Source: Hymenobacter cyanobacteriorum
Lineage (GTDB): Bacteria > Bacteroidota > Bacteroidia > Cytophagales > Hymenobacteraceae
Assembly (NCBI RefSeq): GCF_022631375.1
Contig: NZ_JALBGC010000002.1
Coordinates: forward strand, 434,001 to 498,000
DNA: 64,000 bases
Direction: 5' to 3'
Under the pieces are notes generated by a model. It was not told the DNA's origin. It ran no database searches and saw nothing but the letters and a program-made list of their open reading frames with translations. Every line of letters starts with the position of its first letter. The stretch's first letter is position 1. Made by a program: the position numbers and the translations under genes. Positions 1-8,865 of the stretch are shown here, piece after piece.

Positions 1-98
1 TCCGAGCGAAGCCGAGGAATCTCGCGTGCGCTAGTAATTCAATCGTAGCAACGTCAATAATTAGTGGATGCACGCGAGATTCCTCGGCTTCGCTCGGA
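1..98. repeat. Intergenic long inverted repeat (family D)
   Basis: Bases 1-29 and 70-98 are perfect reverse complements (29 bp) separated by a 40-bp AT-rich spacer. The left arm touches the window edge and may extend upstream. The core word resembles the element at 8783-8860 (both carry a CATTCC..GAGGAAT type arm). It lies upstream of the beta-ureidopropionase gene. It could form a strong RNA or DNA cruciform; function unknown. Confidence 0.85.
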
Positions 99-147
99 AT
101 GACGTTCTAATTCAAAAAACACAACTCAACCCCACCTAACAACCCCA

Positions 148-1014
148 ATGCCCAGAATTATTAAATCCGGCCTCATCCAGATGAGCCTGCCGATGACCGA
201 AGGCGAAGGCACGATTGCCGAAATCATGGAAGCCATGGTGCAGAAGCATATTCCGCTCATCGAAGAAGCTGGCCGCCAGGGCGTTCAGATTCTCTGTTTG
301 CAGGAAATTTTCAATACCCCGTATTTCTGCCCTGGCCAGGACAAAGCCTGGTATGCCTCGGCCGAATCGGTGCCCGGCCCGATTACGGACCGCATGGCCG
401 AATACGCCAAGAAGTATAACATGGTGATGATTGTGCCCGTGTACGAGCGCGAGTCGGCCGGTTTCCTCTACAACACCGCCGCGGTGATTGACGCCGACGG
501 CACCTACCTCGGCAAGTACCGCAAAAACCACATCCCGCACACTACCGGCTTCTGGGAGAAGTTCTTCTTCAAGCCCGGCAACATGGGCTACCCAGTATTC
601 CAGACCAAGTACGCCAAAGTAGGCGTGTATATCTGCTACGACCGCCACTTCCCCGACGGCGCCCGCATCCTGGGTTTGAACGGCGCCGAAATCGTGTACA
701 ACCCCTCGGCCACCGTGGCCGGCCTCTCGCAGTACCTCTGGAAGCTGGAGCAGCCTGCCCACGCGGCTGCCAACGGCTATTTCATGGGCTGCATCAACCG
801 CGTCGGCGAAGAAAAACCCTGGAACCTGGGCCGCTTCTACGGCACCAGCTATTTCGTGGACCCGCGCGGCCAGATTATCGCGCAGGCTGATGAGTACAAG
901 GACGAGTTGCTGATTGCCGAATTCGACCTCGATATGATTGAGGAAGTGCGCAATACCTGGCAGTTCTTCCGCGACCGCCGCCCCGAAACCTACGAGAAAC
1001 TGGTGGAACTCTAG
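148..1014 (+). CDS. Beta-ureidopropionase (N-carbamoyl-beta-alanine amidohydrolase), nitrilase superfamily
   Basis: This 288-residue protein is a carbon-nitrogen hydrolase expected to cleave N-carbamoyl-beta-alanine to beta-alanine, CO2 and ammonia, the last step of reductive pyrimidine breakdown. The catalytic triad is visible: Glu53 in LQEIF, Lys126 in KYRKNHIP and the nucleophile Cys163 in YICYDRHFPD. Length fits the bacterial members. The ATG at 148 gives a start directly on the conserved fold (RIIKSGLIQMS). The two following genes encode PreT and PreA, which catalyse the first step of the same pathway, so specificity for the ureido substrate is well supported by context. N-carbamoylputrescine amidase is the main alternative within the family. 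All three genes are in one orientation with short gaps. Confidence 0.9.
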   Translation: MPRIIKSGLIQMSLPMTEGEGTIAEIMEAMVQKHIPLIEEAGRQGVQILCLQEIFNTPYFCPGQDKAWYASAESVPGPITDRMAEYAKKYNMVMIVPVYERESAGFLYNTAAVIDADGTYLGKYRKNHIPHTTGFWEKFFFKPGNMGYPVFQTKYAKVGVYICYDRHFPDGARILGLNGAEIVYNPSATVAGLSQYLWKLEQPAHAAANGYFMGCINRVGEEKPWNLGRFYGTSYFVDPRGQIIAQADEYKDELLIAEFDLDMIEEVRNTWQFFRDRRPETYEKLVEL

Positions 1015-1015
1015 A

Positions 1016-1125
1016 AGTTTTGAGTTTTAAATGTTGAGTGTTGAATTGGTTGCCGAATAGAATTTGGCATCTAATTCAACACTCTGCATTTGCAACTCAA
1101 CATTCAACCCTCAAAACTCAACATT
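1016..1125. repeat. Word-like AT-rich inverted repeat between the amidohydrolase and preT genes
   Basis: Nested inverted repeats are visible: 1016-1024 pairs with 1110-1118, 1029-1037 with 1096-1104, and 1036-1047 with 1073-1084 (12 bp). The DNA is built from variants of TTGAGTTT and GTTGAGTG. Similar word-built repeats with other words occur at 19003-19120 and around 44087-44250. The right arm runs into the open frame in front of preT and affects the choice of its start. Confidence 0.7.
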
Positions 1126-1134
1126 CCCAAAACT

Positions 1135-2460
1135 GTGGCTGAATTTTCTACACCTACCACCGAGCAGCAATTCGCGGAAAATTTCGCGCAATTGAAGCCG
1201 GTGATGAACCGCACCGAGGCGCTTTACGAAAGCTCCCGCTGCCTTTTTTGCTTCGATGCGCCGTGTATAAAAGCGTGCCCATCAGGGATTGATATTCCGC
1301 AGTTTATCCGCCAAATAAATTCGGGCAACGACACCGGCGCGGCGCGCACTATTTACGAGGCTAATTACTTCGGCAACGCCTGTGGCAAAGTGTGCCCTAC
1401 GGAGGTACTGTGCGAAGGTGCCTGCGTGTACAACCTGCAGGAAGTGAAGCCGATTGAAATAGGTCGCCTACAGAGCTTTGCCACCACCAAGGTGATTAAA
1501 AGCGGCGAAAAACTATTCGGCCCCGGCGCGGATAATGGCAAGAAAGTGGCCGTAATTGGGGCGGGTCCGGCTGGTATTTCGGCTGCCTGCGAGCTGCGCG
1601 CGCTGGGCTACGGCGTGGATGTTTTTGAAGCCAAAGCGCAGCCTTCGGGCCTGACGGTTTATGGCGTGGCGCCGTACAAAATCACCAACGAAGAAACGTT
1701 GGCCGAGATGGACTATTTGCAGGCGCAATTCGGCTACAATACGCATTTCAACTCGGCTATTTCTTCGCGCGAAGAATTAGAGAAATTGGAGGATAAATAC
1801 GACGCTATTTTCCTCGGTATTGGCCTTGGTAAAACCAACGAATTGGGCTTGCCGGGTGAGGATAAAATCAATTGCACCGGCGCAGTAGAATTCATTGCCG
1901 AATTGCGTCAGCACCAGCATAAAGTAGCCGTAGGACGCAAGGTGATTGTGCTGGGCGGCGGCAACACGGCCATGGATGCGGCGTCGGAATCTTCACGCCT
2001 TGGCGCGGAAAATGTGATTCTGGCCTACCGCCGGGCGAAGGAGGAAATGGGCGCTTACGAGTTCGAATACGACCTGGCCAAAGGGGTGGGAGTGAAAGGA
2101 TTATTCAATGTAGCCCCGGTGGAAATTACCGGTAACGGCTACGTGTCGGGCGTGAAATTCATTCGCACCGAAACCAAGGACGGGCGCGTGCAGGAAATTG
2201 CCGGCTCCGAGTTTGTGGAACCTTGCGACATGGTGATAAAAGCCACCGGCCAGGCCAAGCAGACGGAATTCCTGAACCTGATTCCCGGTCTGAAGCTGGA
2301 CGGCAAGGGCCGCATCATCGCCAACGCCCACACCGGGCAGACTTCGAACCCCAAATACTTCGCTTCCGGCGATGCCTGGAACGGCGGTGCGGAAGTGGTG
2401 AATGCAGCAGCTGAAGCCAAGCTCACAGCCCGCGGTATTCATGCTTATTTGAGCAAGTAG
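1135..2460 (+). CDS. preT: NAD-dependent dihydropyrimidine dehydrogenase, PreT-type subunit
   Basis: The product carries electrons from NAD(P)H through FAD and iron-sulfur clusters to PreA for reduction of uracil and thymine (or the reverse). The N-terminal ferredoxin-like part holds Cys36, Cys39, Cys44 and Cys48 (RCLFCFDAPCIKACP), then a second set in GNACGKVCPTEVLCEGAC. An FAD Rossmann motif (VAVIGAGPAGISAA) and an NADPH-type motif (VIVLGGGNTAMDAA) follow, as in glutamate synthase small subunit relatives. The frame is open from a TTG at 1090, but codons 1090-1134 lie inside an inverted repeat, so I prefer the GTG at 1135 (441 residues, starting MAEFSTPTTEQQ). A hairpin element separates it from preA. 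Confidence 0.9.
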   Translation: MAEFSTPTTEQQFAENFAQLKPVMNRTEALYESSRCLFCFDAPCIKACPSGIDIPQFIRQINSGNDTGAARTIYEANYFGNACGKVCPTEVLCEGACVYNLQEVKPIEIGRLQSFATTKVIKSGEKLFGPGADNGKKVAVIGAGPAGISAACELRALGYGVDVFEAKAQPSGLTVYGVAPYKITNEETLAEMDYLQAQFGYNTHFNSAISSREELEKLEDKYDAIFLGIGLGKTNELGLPGEDKINCTGAVEFIAELRQHQHKVAVGRKVIVLGGGNTAMDAASESSRLGAENVILAYRRAKEEMGAYEFEYDLAKGVGVKGLFNVAPVEITGNGYVSGVKFIRTETKDGRVQEIAGSEFVEPCDMVIKATGQAKQTEFLNLIPGLKLDGKGRIIANAHTGQTSNPKYFASGDAWNGGAEVVNAAAEAKLTARGIHAYLSK

Positions 2461-2463
2461 AAC

Positions 2464-2550
2464 TGTAGCGTGGACTCTGCGAGTCCGCGCGTGAGCGGTC
2501 AAATTCCAAACTTCACCTTCAATACGCGGGCTCGCAGAGTCCACGCTACA
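2464..2550. repeat. Intergenic inverted repeat inside the pyrimidine operon (family E)
   Basis: Arms 2464-2483 and 2531-2550 are exact reverse complements (20 bp, starting TGTAGCGTGGACTCTGCGAG). The right arm ends two bases before the preA start codon at 2553. In the preT-preA transcript it would form a strong hairpin, so it could modulate preA translation or act as an RNA-processing site. No run of T follows, so it is not a typical terminator. Confidence 0.85.
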
Positions 2551-2552
2551 AT

Positions 2553-3941
2553 ATGCCTGATTTATCCATCAATTTCGCCGGCATTAAATCGCCGAACCCG
2601 TTCTGGCTGGCTTCGGCCCCGCCCACCAATTCCGGCTACCAGATTATGAAGGCCTTCGACGCCGGCTGGGGCGGCGCGGTCTGGAAAACGCTGGGCGTGC
2701 CCGTTGTCAACGTGTCGAGCCGCTACGGCGGCGTGAACTACCGCGACAAGCGCCTCGTGGGCTTCAACAATATCGAGCTGATTTCGGACCGGCCGCTCTC
2801 GCACAACCTGCGCGAGATTGAGGAAGTGAAAAAGCGCTTTCCCAACCACGCCGTCATCGCCTCGCTCATGGTGCAGAGCCGGCAGGAGTGGCACGACATC
2901 GTGCGCCAGAGCCAGGACGCGGGCGCCGACGGCTTCGAGCTGAACTTTGGCTGCCCGCACGGCATGTGCGAGCGCGGCATGGGCTCGGCCGTGGGGCAGG
3001 AGCCCAAGGTGCTGCAGATGATTGTGGAGTGGGTGATGGAAGTGGCCACCAAGCCCGTCATTGTGAAGCTCACGCCTAACATCTCCGACATCACCGAGCC
3101 GGCGATGGCCGCCCGGCGCGGCGGGGCCGATGCCATCTCGCTCATCAACACGATTCAGAGCATCGTGGGCGTTGATTTGGACCAGTTTGCGCCGTACCCG
3201 ATTGTGGACGGCAAGGGCACCAATGGCGGCTACTGCGGCCCGGCCGTGAAGCCCATTGCCCTGAACATGGTGAAAAACTGCGCCCAGCACCCCGATATCA
3301 AGCTGCCCATTTCGGGTATCGGCGGCATCGAGAACTGGCGCGACGCGGTGGAACACATTCTGCTGGGCGCCAGCTCGGTACAGGTGTGCACAGCGGCCAT
3401 GCACTTCGGCTTCGGCATCATTCGGGAAATGACTTCGGGCCTAGAGCAGTACATGGTTGAGAAGGGTTTCAACACCATCTACGACATGGTGGGCAAGGCC
3501 CTGCCCAACGTGCTGCACTGGGAAGACCTGAACATGAAGTACAAGGTCACGGCCAACATCAACGAGGATAAGTGCATCGGCTGCCAGCTGTGCTACACGG
3601 CCTGCGAAGACGGCGCCCACCAGGCCATCAAGCTGAACGCTGGCACGCGCGTGCCCGAAATCATCGAGGAAAACTGCGTGGGCTGCAACCTGTGCTCGCT
3701 GGTGTGCCCCGTTGAGCAGTGCATCACGATGGAGCAAACCGACCCTGGCACCGAGCACCTCACCTGGAAGGAGCGTACTGAAGCCGGCACCGCACCCACC
3801 GAGTTTGAGGACGAGAAAGCCGGCGGCCGCCACCATTGGGTGCCCGAGCCCAGCGCCGCCCTCGGCAAGGAGCGCCACAAAACGCTGCCCGGTAAAGCCC
3901 GTCTATACTCGGGCGAAACCGTGGCTCCGACGGAAGCTTAA
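2553..3941 (+). CDS. preA: NAD-dependent dihydropyrimidine dehydrogenase, PreA-type subunit
   Basis: The 462-residue protein has an N-terminal dihydroorotate-dehydrogenase-like FMN barrel (SINFAGIKSPNPFWLASAPP; NFGCPHG; KLTPNISDI; GIGGI) and a C-terminal ferredoxin domain with two [4Fe-4S] motifs, CIGCQLCYTAC near residue 341 and CVGCNLCSLVCP near residue 376. With PreT it catalyses pyrimidine reduction to dihydropyrimidines in the cytoplasm. About 45 residues follow the last cluster, a polar tail not needed for either cofactor. The ATG at 2553 begins immediately after a hairpin element. A dihydropyrimidinase gene, needed between this enzyme and the ureidopropionase, is not in the window. Confidence 0.93.
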   Translation: MPDLSINFAGIKSPNPFWLASAPPTNSGYQIMKAFDAGWGGAVWKTLGVPVVNVSSRYGGVNYRDKRLVGFNNIELISDRPLSHNLREIEEVKKRFPNHAVIASLMVQSRQEWHDIVRQSQDAGADGFELNFGCPHGMCERGMGSAVGQEPKVLQMIVEWVMEVATKPVIVKLTPNISDITEPAMAARRGGADAISLINTIQSIVGVDLDQFAPYPIVDGKGTNGGYCGPAVKPIALNMVKNCAQHPDIKLPISGIGGIENWRDAVEHILLGASSVQVCTAAMHFGFGIIREMTSGLEQYMVEKGFNTIYDMVGKALPNVLHWEDLNMKYKVTANINEDKCIGCQLCYTACEDGAHQAIKLNAGTRVPEIIEENCVGCNLCSLVCPVEQCITMEQTDPGTEHLTWKERTEAGTAPTEFEDEKAGGRHHWVPEPSAALGKERHKTLPGKARLYSGETVAPTEA

Positions 3942-3975
3942 GCTACCCGCAGGTTTCAGCTAACTGCCTGATGAT

Positions 3976-4005
3976 ACGGCCCCTTGCCAACCGGCAGGGG
4001 GCCGT
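3976..4005 (+). terminator. Hairpin after preA
   Basis: A GC-rich stem-loop (ACGGCCCC-TTGCC-AACC-GGCAG-GGGGCCGT) lies 34 bases after the preA stop. The T tract is weak, so it may be an imperfect terminator for the pyrimidine operon. Confidence 0.5.
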
Positions 4006-4135
4006 TGCCGTTTATAAGTAGCCAAGCCGAAATCTGAGCGAAAAACAAAGCCCTGGTAATGATTTCGGCCTGCATTTTGTTAGCATAACAACGTACTTCA
4101 CCTGTAATTATCACGCTTCGGCGTGTATTCATATT

Positions 4136-4414
4136 ATGAAAGCTAAAGCCCTCATTTTCGTTCTTTTCCTGGGGTTGTTTTCCCTCAGCGGCTGTGTGGC
4201 CTCGCTCGGTGGCCCCGACTATGGCTATTACCCGCCGGCTCGTCCGTATTACGGCTATGCTCGTCCTTACTATGCCCCCCGGCCCGTTATCGTAGTGCCC
4301 CAGCGCGGATACTACCGCGGCGGCAATGCCTACCGTAGTGACGGTGGCTACCACCGCGGCGGTGGCTACGGAGGCGGGTATGGTGGCGGACGCGGCCACC
4401 GCGGGCGCGACTAA
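4136..4414 (+). CDS. Small Tyr/Gly/Arg-rich lipoprotein
   Basis: The 92-residue product starts with a classic lipoprotein signal (MKAKALIFVLFLGLFSLSGC, Cys at 20). The mature part is of low complexity: repeated PYYGYARPYY-like units, then a Gly-rich tail (GGGYGGGYGGGRG) that ends in RGRD. It is rich in Tyr, Gly, Arg and Pro and has no recognisable catalytic domain. It is probably anchored in the outer membrane and intrinsically disordered. The ATG at 4136 is the only start that keeps the signal peptide. A strong terminator follows at 4444, so it is likely monocistronic. I cannot assign a function. Confidence 0.75.
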   Translation: MKAKALIFVLFLGLFSLSGCVASLGGPDYGYYPPARPYYGYARPYYAPRPVIVVPQRGYYRGGNAYRSDGGYHRGGGYGGGYGGGRGHRGRD

Positions 4415-4443
4415 CCGGCCCCCACAATCTGGAAAATAGAGCA

Positions 4444-4473
4444 AGCTGCCCACGCAAGTGGGCAGCTTTTTTT
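4444..4473 (+). terminator. Rho-independent terminator after the small lipoprotein gene
   Basis: A perfect 10-bp stem (AGCTGCCCAC / GTGGGCAGCT) with a GCAA tetraloop is followed by a run of T. Confidence 0.9.
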
Positions 4474-4594
4474 AGCCGCGTGCACGGCTAAAAAGGCGGT
4501 CACGCTAAGCTTCTCCGGTTTATTGGGCTGGTAGCTACTGATTGCCTATTATCGGGGCGCTTTCTTTGGAGACTCATCTCCTGCAACCCTGCCG

Positions 4595-5524
4595 ATGCCA
4601 CAACTTTTACCGCGCCTGCTATCCACTTACTCAACTTATCTGCTGAAAGCCCTACTGCTAGTGCTACCGCTGGCCGGCCGGGCGCAGGGCTATGCCGAAG
4701 GCATCAGCCTGAGCTACGAGCGGCTGCCGCTGCATCTTAAAACGCTAGATAAGCCCGCTTTTCACGCCGATGTGTACCGGGCCAGCGCTATTGTGCCCGT
4801 GGCCCAGGCCGCCGACAGCAGCCACAGTTTCCTGGCCGGTGCCAGCCTGGAAATGCTACGCTTTGCCGGTAACCGGCCCGGGTTTGGGGTTGGCACCGTG
4901 TATGGCATTTCGCCCATCTTGGGCTACCGGCAACGGCTGAGTGAGCGGCTGGAGCTAACGGCCCTGGCCCTGCCAGCGCTGAATTCAGATTTGCGCGAGG
5001 TACACGCGGCGAGTATCACCCTGGGCGGCGTGGTACGGGCGGCCTACCGCACCAGCCCGCGCCGCGCCTACCGCCTCACGGTGGGCTACCGGCAGCAGTT
5101 CTACGGGCCGCAATACGTGCTGTTGCTGGGGCTCGACTGGCGGCTCGGAACTCGTTGGCGGGCTTTCGGCGACCTGCCCACCAGTTTCACGCTGAGCTAC
5201 GCCGTGGCTCCCCGCACCAACATCGGCTTCAACCTGATTGGTATCAACACTGCCTATCGCCTGCAGGCGGCCGACCAATATGTGCAGTACCAGCAGGGCC
5301 ACTACGGCTTGTTTGCTGACCACTACCTAAACGCCCGTTGGGCGTTGCGGGCCACAGCGGCTTATGCCGTGACGCGGCGCATTGAGGTGTATGCCCGCGA
5401 CCAGCAGTGGCACGCAACCATCGACTACATTGGATTGGGCAAGGCCCCTACGCCAACCAGTCCCGGGATAGAGAAAGGAATGGCTTTCCGAATTAGCCTC
5501 GGTTACCGGGTTCCGACGAAGTAG
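4595..5524 (+). CDS. Outer-membrane beta-barrel-like protein, possibly DUF6268 family
   Basis: The 309-residue protein has an N-terminal signal peptide (hydrophobic stretch near residues 17-26, cleavage likely after GRAQG) and then alternating hydrophobic strands typical of an outer-membrane barrel. It includes aromatic-girdle segments such as RLTVGYRQQFYGPQYVLLLG and ends in a strand with the C-terminal pattern FRISLGYRVPTK. The opening ISLSYERLP recalls the DUF6268 family, but I only recognise this loosely. Function is unknown. It follows a terminator and precedes a long AT-rich promoter region, so it is probably transcribed alone. Confidence 0.7.
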   Translation: MPQLLPRLLSTYSTYLLKALLLVLPLAGRAQGYAEGISLSYERLPLHLKTLDKPAFHADVYRASAIVPVAQAADSSHSFLAGASLEMLRFAGNRPGFGVGTVYGISPILGYRQRLSERLELTALALPALNSDLREVHAASITLGGVVRAAYRTSPRRAYRLTVGYRQQFYGPQYVLLLGLDWRLGTRWRAFGDLPTSFTLSYAVAPRTNIGFNLIGINTAYRLQAADQYVQYQQGHYGLFADHYLNARWALRATAAYAVTRRIEVYARDQQWHATIDYIGLGKAPTPTSPGIEKGMAFRISLGYRVPTK

Positions 5525-5916
5525 CTACTGTCGCATAAGTAGTCGATGCGACGCCGTTTAGGAAATAAAGCATGTTATTATTATTGAACTTTACCGTTAT
5601 TTGTTTTTATGGTTGTAATGTTTTTGGAACTGTGTTTTAAGTGGTTATATTCCAATATCGGGAAAAAAATCGGTGTTTCAAGTTGAAGATATATTTACAA
5701 TTTATACCGGCTTATTGTAAAAATAATGCCGATTAAACCTATTTAAACTGTGTTTTTAGTGAGTGGTTAGCTTGAATTAATATTTGGTATAGAAAAGTTG
5801 GTCCCGGTTTGGGACGTATTCACCCCGTGGTAACATGCCTCTGCCGAAAAAATGGGACCGAGGCGAAGGAACAAGGGTAATTTTGACTTTTCTAATACCC
5901 CGAGTTAATTAATCTC
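5525..5916. other. AT-rich intergenic region upstream of the TonB receptor gene
   Basis: These 392 bases are much poorer in GC than their surroundings and contain no credible gene. A small hairpin (GTCCC-GGTTT-GGGAC, 5801-5815) and a -7-like box at 5878 are visible. Long AT-rich leaders like this usually hold promoter and regulator sites; no operator could be assigned. Confidence 0.5.
5878..5885 (+). promoter_or_regulatory. Candidate -7 box (TAATTTTG) for the TonB receptor gene
   Basis: The octamer matches the Bacteroidota TAnnTTTG consensus and lies 31 bases before the ATG at 5917. No good TTG -33 element is visible at the right distance, so this remains tentative. Confidence 0.35.
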
Positions 5917-8712
5917 ATGCGTAAACTTTACTCTGCGTTGATGGTGGCGGCGCTTGCGCCGGCTGCTTCGGCTGCAGCCGCCCCGGGTGCTGCTCCAGTG
6001 CCGCACCACGCTCCTACCAAATCCAACAAAGCCAAAACCAAGAAGCTGCGCCTCGCTTCGGACCCCACGGGCAGCCACATCGGTGGGGCCGTGTTGACGA
6101 ATGCCGGCGACCCGCTGCCGGGCGCTACCGTCTTCATCAAAGGCACTTACATCGGCACCAGTACCAACCAGGAGGGTCATTTCGACTTGAATGGCTCGTT
6201 TGCCAACGGCCCGGTCGAACTGCTCGTGTCGTACGTCGGCTACGAAACCCAGACGGTGGTGCTGCAAAAGCCCGAAGACCAACTGAGTGTGTCGCTGGTG
6301 CCGAGTGCCACCATGCTGAGCGAAACGGTGGTTTCGGCCTCGCGGGTGGAGGAAAACATCATGCGTGCGCCGGTAACGATTGACAAGGTATCGGCCAAGC
6401 AGGTCGAGCGCATCAGCACGCCGGAAGTGCTGGCGGGCCTGGGCAACCTGGCCGGCATCGACGTGAACTCGGCTTCGATGCTGTTTACCAGCATCAGCAC
6501 GCGGGGCTTCAACACGGCCAAGTCGGAGCGGGTGATTCAGCTCGTGGACTACATGGACACGGCGCTGCCGTCGCTGAACCTGAGCCCCGGCAACATGGTA
6601 GGCATTCCGGAACTCGACATGGAAAGCATTGAGATTGTGCACGGTCCGGCTTCGGCGCTATACGGCTCGAACGCGCTGAGCGGCGTGGTGCTCTTCAACT
6701 CGAAAGACCCGTTTGTGTACGAGGGCCTGAGCGTGCGCCTGCGCGGCGGCCAGCGCAGCCTGCTCGATGGCCAGGTGCGCTACGCCCACAAGATTACCGA
6801 TAAGCTGGCTTTCAAAGTAAATGCCAGCTATTTCCGGGCCAACGACTGGATTGCGAACAACTTTAACGCCCAAACCAGCTCGACCAACCCGGCCGGTTCG
6901 CCGCTGGGCTACGACGCCGTGAACCGTTACGGCGAACTGGATTTGACTTATTTACCGTACCCGGGCGTCAATCCGGAACTGTATGGCAAGCGCGTGTACC
7001 TGCCCGGCTATACGGAGCGCCAGCTGGTGGCCGGCGACACCATCACCCGCTCGTACCGCGTGCAGGGTGCCGTGTCCTACCTCTTCACCAACGACCTGAA
7101 GCTGACGTTGGAAGCCAAGCGCGGGGTGGGCACCTCGACCTACCAAAACCTGAGCCGCTTCCGCATCAAGGACCTGGGTACCGACCAGTACCGCCTGGAG
7201 CTGAAGAGCTCGAAAGGCTTTATACGGGCCTATACTACGGAGGACTTCACGGGCAGCAGCTACGAGCTTACCCAGCTGAGCGCCAAGTTGCTGCAGTCGA
7301 AATCCAATCCGGCTAATCCGCAGTCGCCAAGCTACCGCGACCTGTATTTCGGTACCTATAACGGGACCTACACTTACGCTCGTCAGGTTGGGAAGCAGTC
7401 GGTAGATGCGGCGCTGGCCGCGGCACAGGCTGCCGCCAATGCCACGCTGCCCGTGGCCGGGAGCGAAACGTTCAACACGCTGCGCAACCAGATTGCCCAG
7501 GACAACAACCCCGGCACCGGTGCCGGCCAGCACTTCAACTCGCGTCTGAGCGACGTGAGTGCGCAGCGCAGCTTCGTGCTGGGCAGCCCCCGAACCGGCC
7601 TCATCGTGGGGGCCGCCTACCGGCGCTACATGCTGGGCTCGGGCGGCGTGCTGTTTGCCGACTTGGACGGCAACCGCATCCCGAACTACGAATACGGCGC
7701 GTATTCGCAGATTACGCACGCCATGCTCGACGACCATTTGAAGCTGGCCGCCGCCGGTCGCGTCGATTTCTTTAAGAACTTCAACCCCGCTTTCTCGCCC
7801 CGCGTGGCGGCGGTGTACTCGCTGGGGGCCCGCAACCAGCATAACTTCCGCGCCAGCTACGGCCAGGCTTTCCGCAGCCCGTCGCAGACCGACCAGTATC
7901 TGCACTCCGATGTGGGCTCGTTCATTTTGCTCGGCAACATTGGCAATGGCTACCAAGGCTACGGTTTCACGGATGCGCAGGGCCGGGCCTACAACCCGTA
8001 CGACCCGACCATGAAGCTGGCGGATTTTGAAATCAATATCGAAAAGCTGCGCCTGGAGCGCGTGAACACGGTGGAAGTGGGCTACAAGGGCGCTATTCTG
8101 CCCAACGTGTACGTGGATGCCAGCTACTTCAACAGCCGCTACAACGACTTCATCGGCGGCACGGCGTTCGTGGGCAATGTGAATGGCAGCCGCCCGGCCG
8201 AAGCTGTGGTGAAAAGCGCGATTGTAACCGGCAGCGGTTTCAATACGCCCGAGGCCCGCATCATCTTCGTGTCGCAGAACAACAGCCAGGTGGTGCGCAC
8301 CCACGGTGCCACTTTTGCCCTGACCTACTACCTGAACAAAGGCCTAAACCTGACCGGCAACTACTCGCTGAACGTGCTCGACCGCAGCAACCTGCCCACC
8401 GGTTTCCGCACCTACTTCAACACGCCCAAGCACAAGTACAACCTGGGCGCCAACGGCGTGGTGGCCAAAAACCTGACCTACTCGGTGAACTACCGCTGGA
8501 TTCAGGGCCACCAGCAGGAAATGCCCTTCGCCGCCGGCGACATCCAGACCTACCACACCACCGATGCCTACGTGGGCTACACCATTCCTAAACTGGCCTC
8601 GACGCTGCAGGTGGGCGGCTCGAACATCTTCAACGAAACCAACATCCAGATTATCGGTGGCCCGCAAATCGGCCGCCTGATTTACCTGGGCCTTCTGGTG
8701 GACGTGAAGTAA
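5917..8712 (+). CDS. TonB-dependent outer-membrane receptor with N-terminal carboxypeptidase-regulatory-like domain
   Basis: The 931-residue protein begins with a signal peptide (ending near ASAAAAPGA). A CarboxypepD_reg-like domain spans about residues 48-130 (GGAVLTNAGDPLPGATVFIKG; STNQEGHFDL; VSYVGYETQTV). A plug domain (ETVVSASRVEENIMRAPVTIDKV; ESIEIVHGPASALYGSNALSGVV) and a 22-strand barrel follow, the latter ending LGLLVDVK. It imports a large nutrient across the outer membrane using TonB energy. It is not paired with a SusD gene, which argues against a polysaccharide system. The substrate cannot be named. Preceded by an AT-rich leader and followed by a strong terminator, it is likely a single-gene unit. 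Confidence 0.93.
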   Translation: MRKLYSALMVAALAPAASAAAAPGAAPVPHHAPTKSNKAKTKKLRLASDPTGSHIGGAVLTNAGDPLPGATVFIKGTYIGTSTNQEGHFDLNGSFANGPVELLVSYVGYETQTVVLQKPEDQLSVSLVPSATMLSETVVSASRVEENIMRAPVTIDKVSAKQVERISTPEVLAGLGNLAGIDVNSASMLFTSISTRGFNTAKSERVIQLVDYMDTALPSLNLSPGNMVGIPELDMESIEIVHGPASALYGSNALSGVVLFNSKDPFVYEGLSVRLRGGQRSLLDGQVRYAHKITDKLAFKVNASYFRANDWIANNFNAQTSSTNPAGSPLGYDAVNRYGELDLTYLPYPGVNPELYGKRVYLPGYTERQLVAGDTITRSYRVQGAVSYLFTNDLKLTLEAKRGVGTSTYQNLSRFRIKDLGTDQYRLELKSSKGFIRAYTTEDFTGSSYELTQLSAKLLQSKSNPANPQSPSYRDLYFGTYNGTYTYARQVGKQSVDAALAAAQAAANATLPVAGSETFNTLRNQIAQDNNPGTGAGQHFNSRLSDVSAQRSFVLGSPRTGLIVGAAYRRYMLGSGGVLFADLDGNRIPNYEYGAYSQITHAMLDDHLKLAAAGRVDFFKNFNPAFSPRVAAVYSLGARNQHNFRASYGQAFRSPSQTDQYLHSDVGSFILLGNIGNGYQGYGFTDAQGRAYNPYDPTMKLADFEINIEKLRLERVNTVEVGYKGAILPNVYVDASYFNSRYNDFIGGTAFVGNVNGSRPAEAVVKSAIVTGSGFNTPEARIIFVSQNNSQVVRTHGATFALTYYLNKGLNLTGNYSLNVLDRSNLPTGFRTYFNTPKHKYNLGANGVVAKNLTYSVNYRWIQGHQQEMPFAAGDIQTYHTTDAYVGYTIPKLASTLQVGGSNIFNETNIQIIGGPQIGRLIYLGLLVDVK

Positions 8713-8731
8713 GGTAAAAGTTAAACCTCGT

Positions 8732-8768
8732 AAAAAAGGGCCTCCGTTAGTAACGGAGGCCCTTTTTT
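8732..8768 (+). terminator. Rho-independent terminator after the TonB receptor gene
   Basis: An 18-bp perfect stem (AAAAAAGGGCCTCCGTTA and its complement) ends in a T run; its A/T flanks make it bidirectional. Confidence 0.92.
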
Positions 8769-8782
8769 TGTGCCTTGATTTC

Positions 8783-8860
8783 TGTCATTCCGACGAAGGA
8801 GGAATCTGAATAAAACCAATGGTGAGTATTTGCCCATATTCCTCCTGCGTTGGAATGACA
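8783..8860. repeat. Intergenic inverted repeat (family D)
   Basis: Imperfect arms 8783-8805 (TGTCATTCCGACGAAGGAGGAAT) and 8837-8860 lie between the convergent TonB receptor and xdhC genes. The right arm differs from a perfect complement at a few positions, suggesting decay. It overlaps the last codons region of xdhC only marginally. Confidence 0.75.
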
Positions 8861-8865
8861 ATGCA

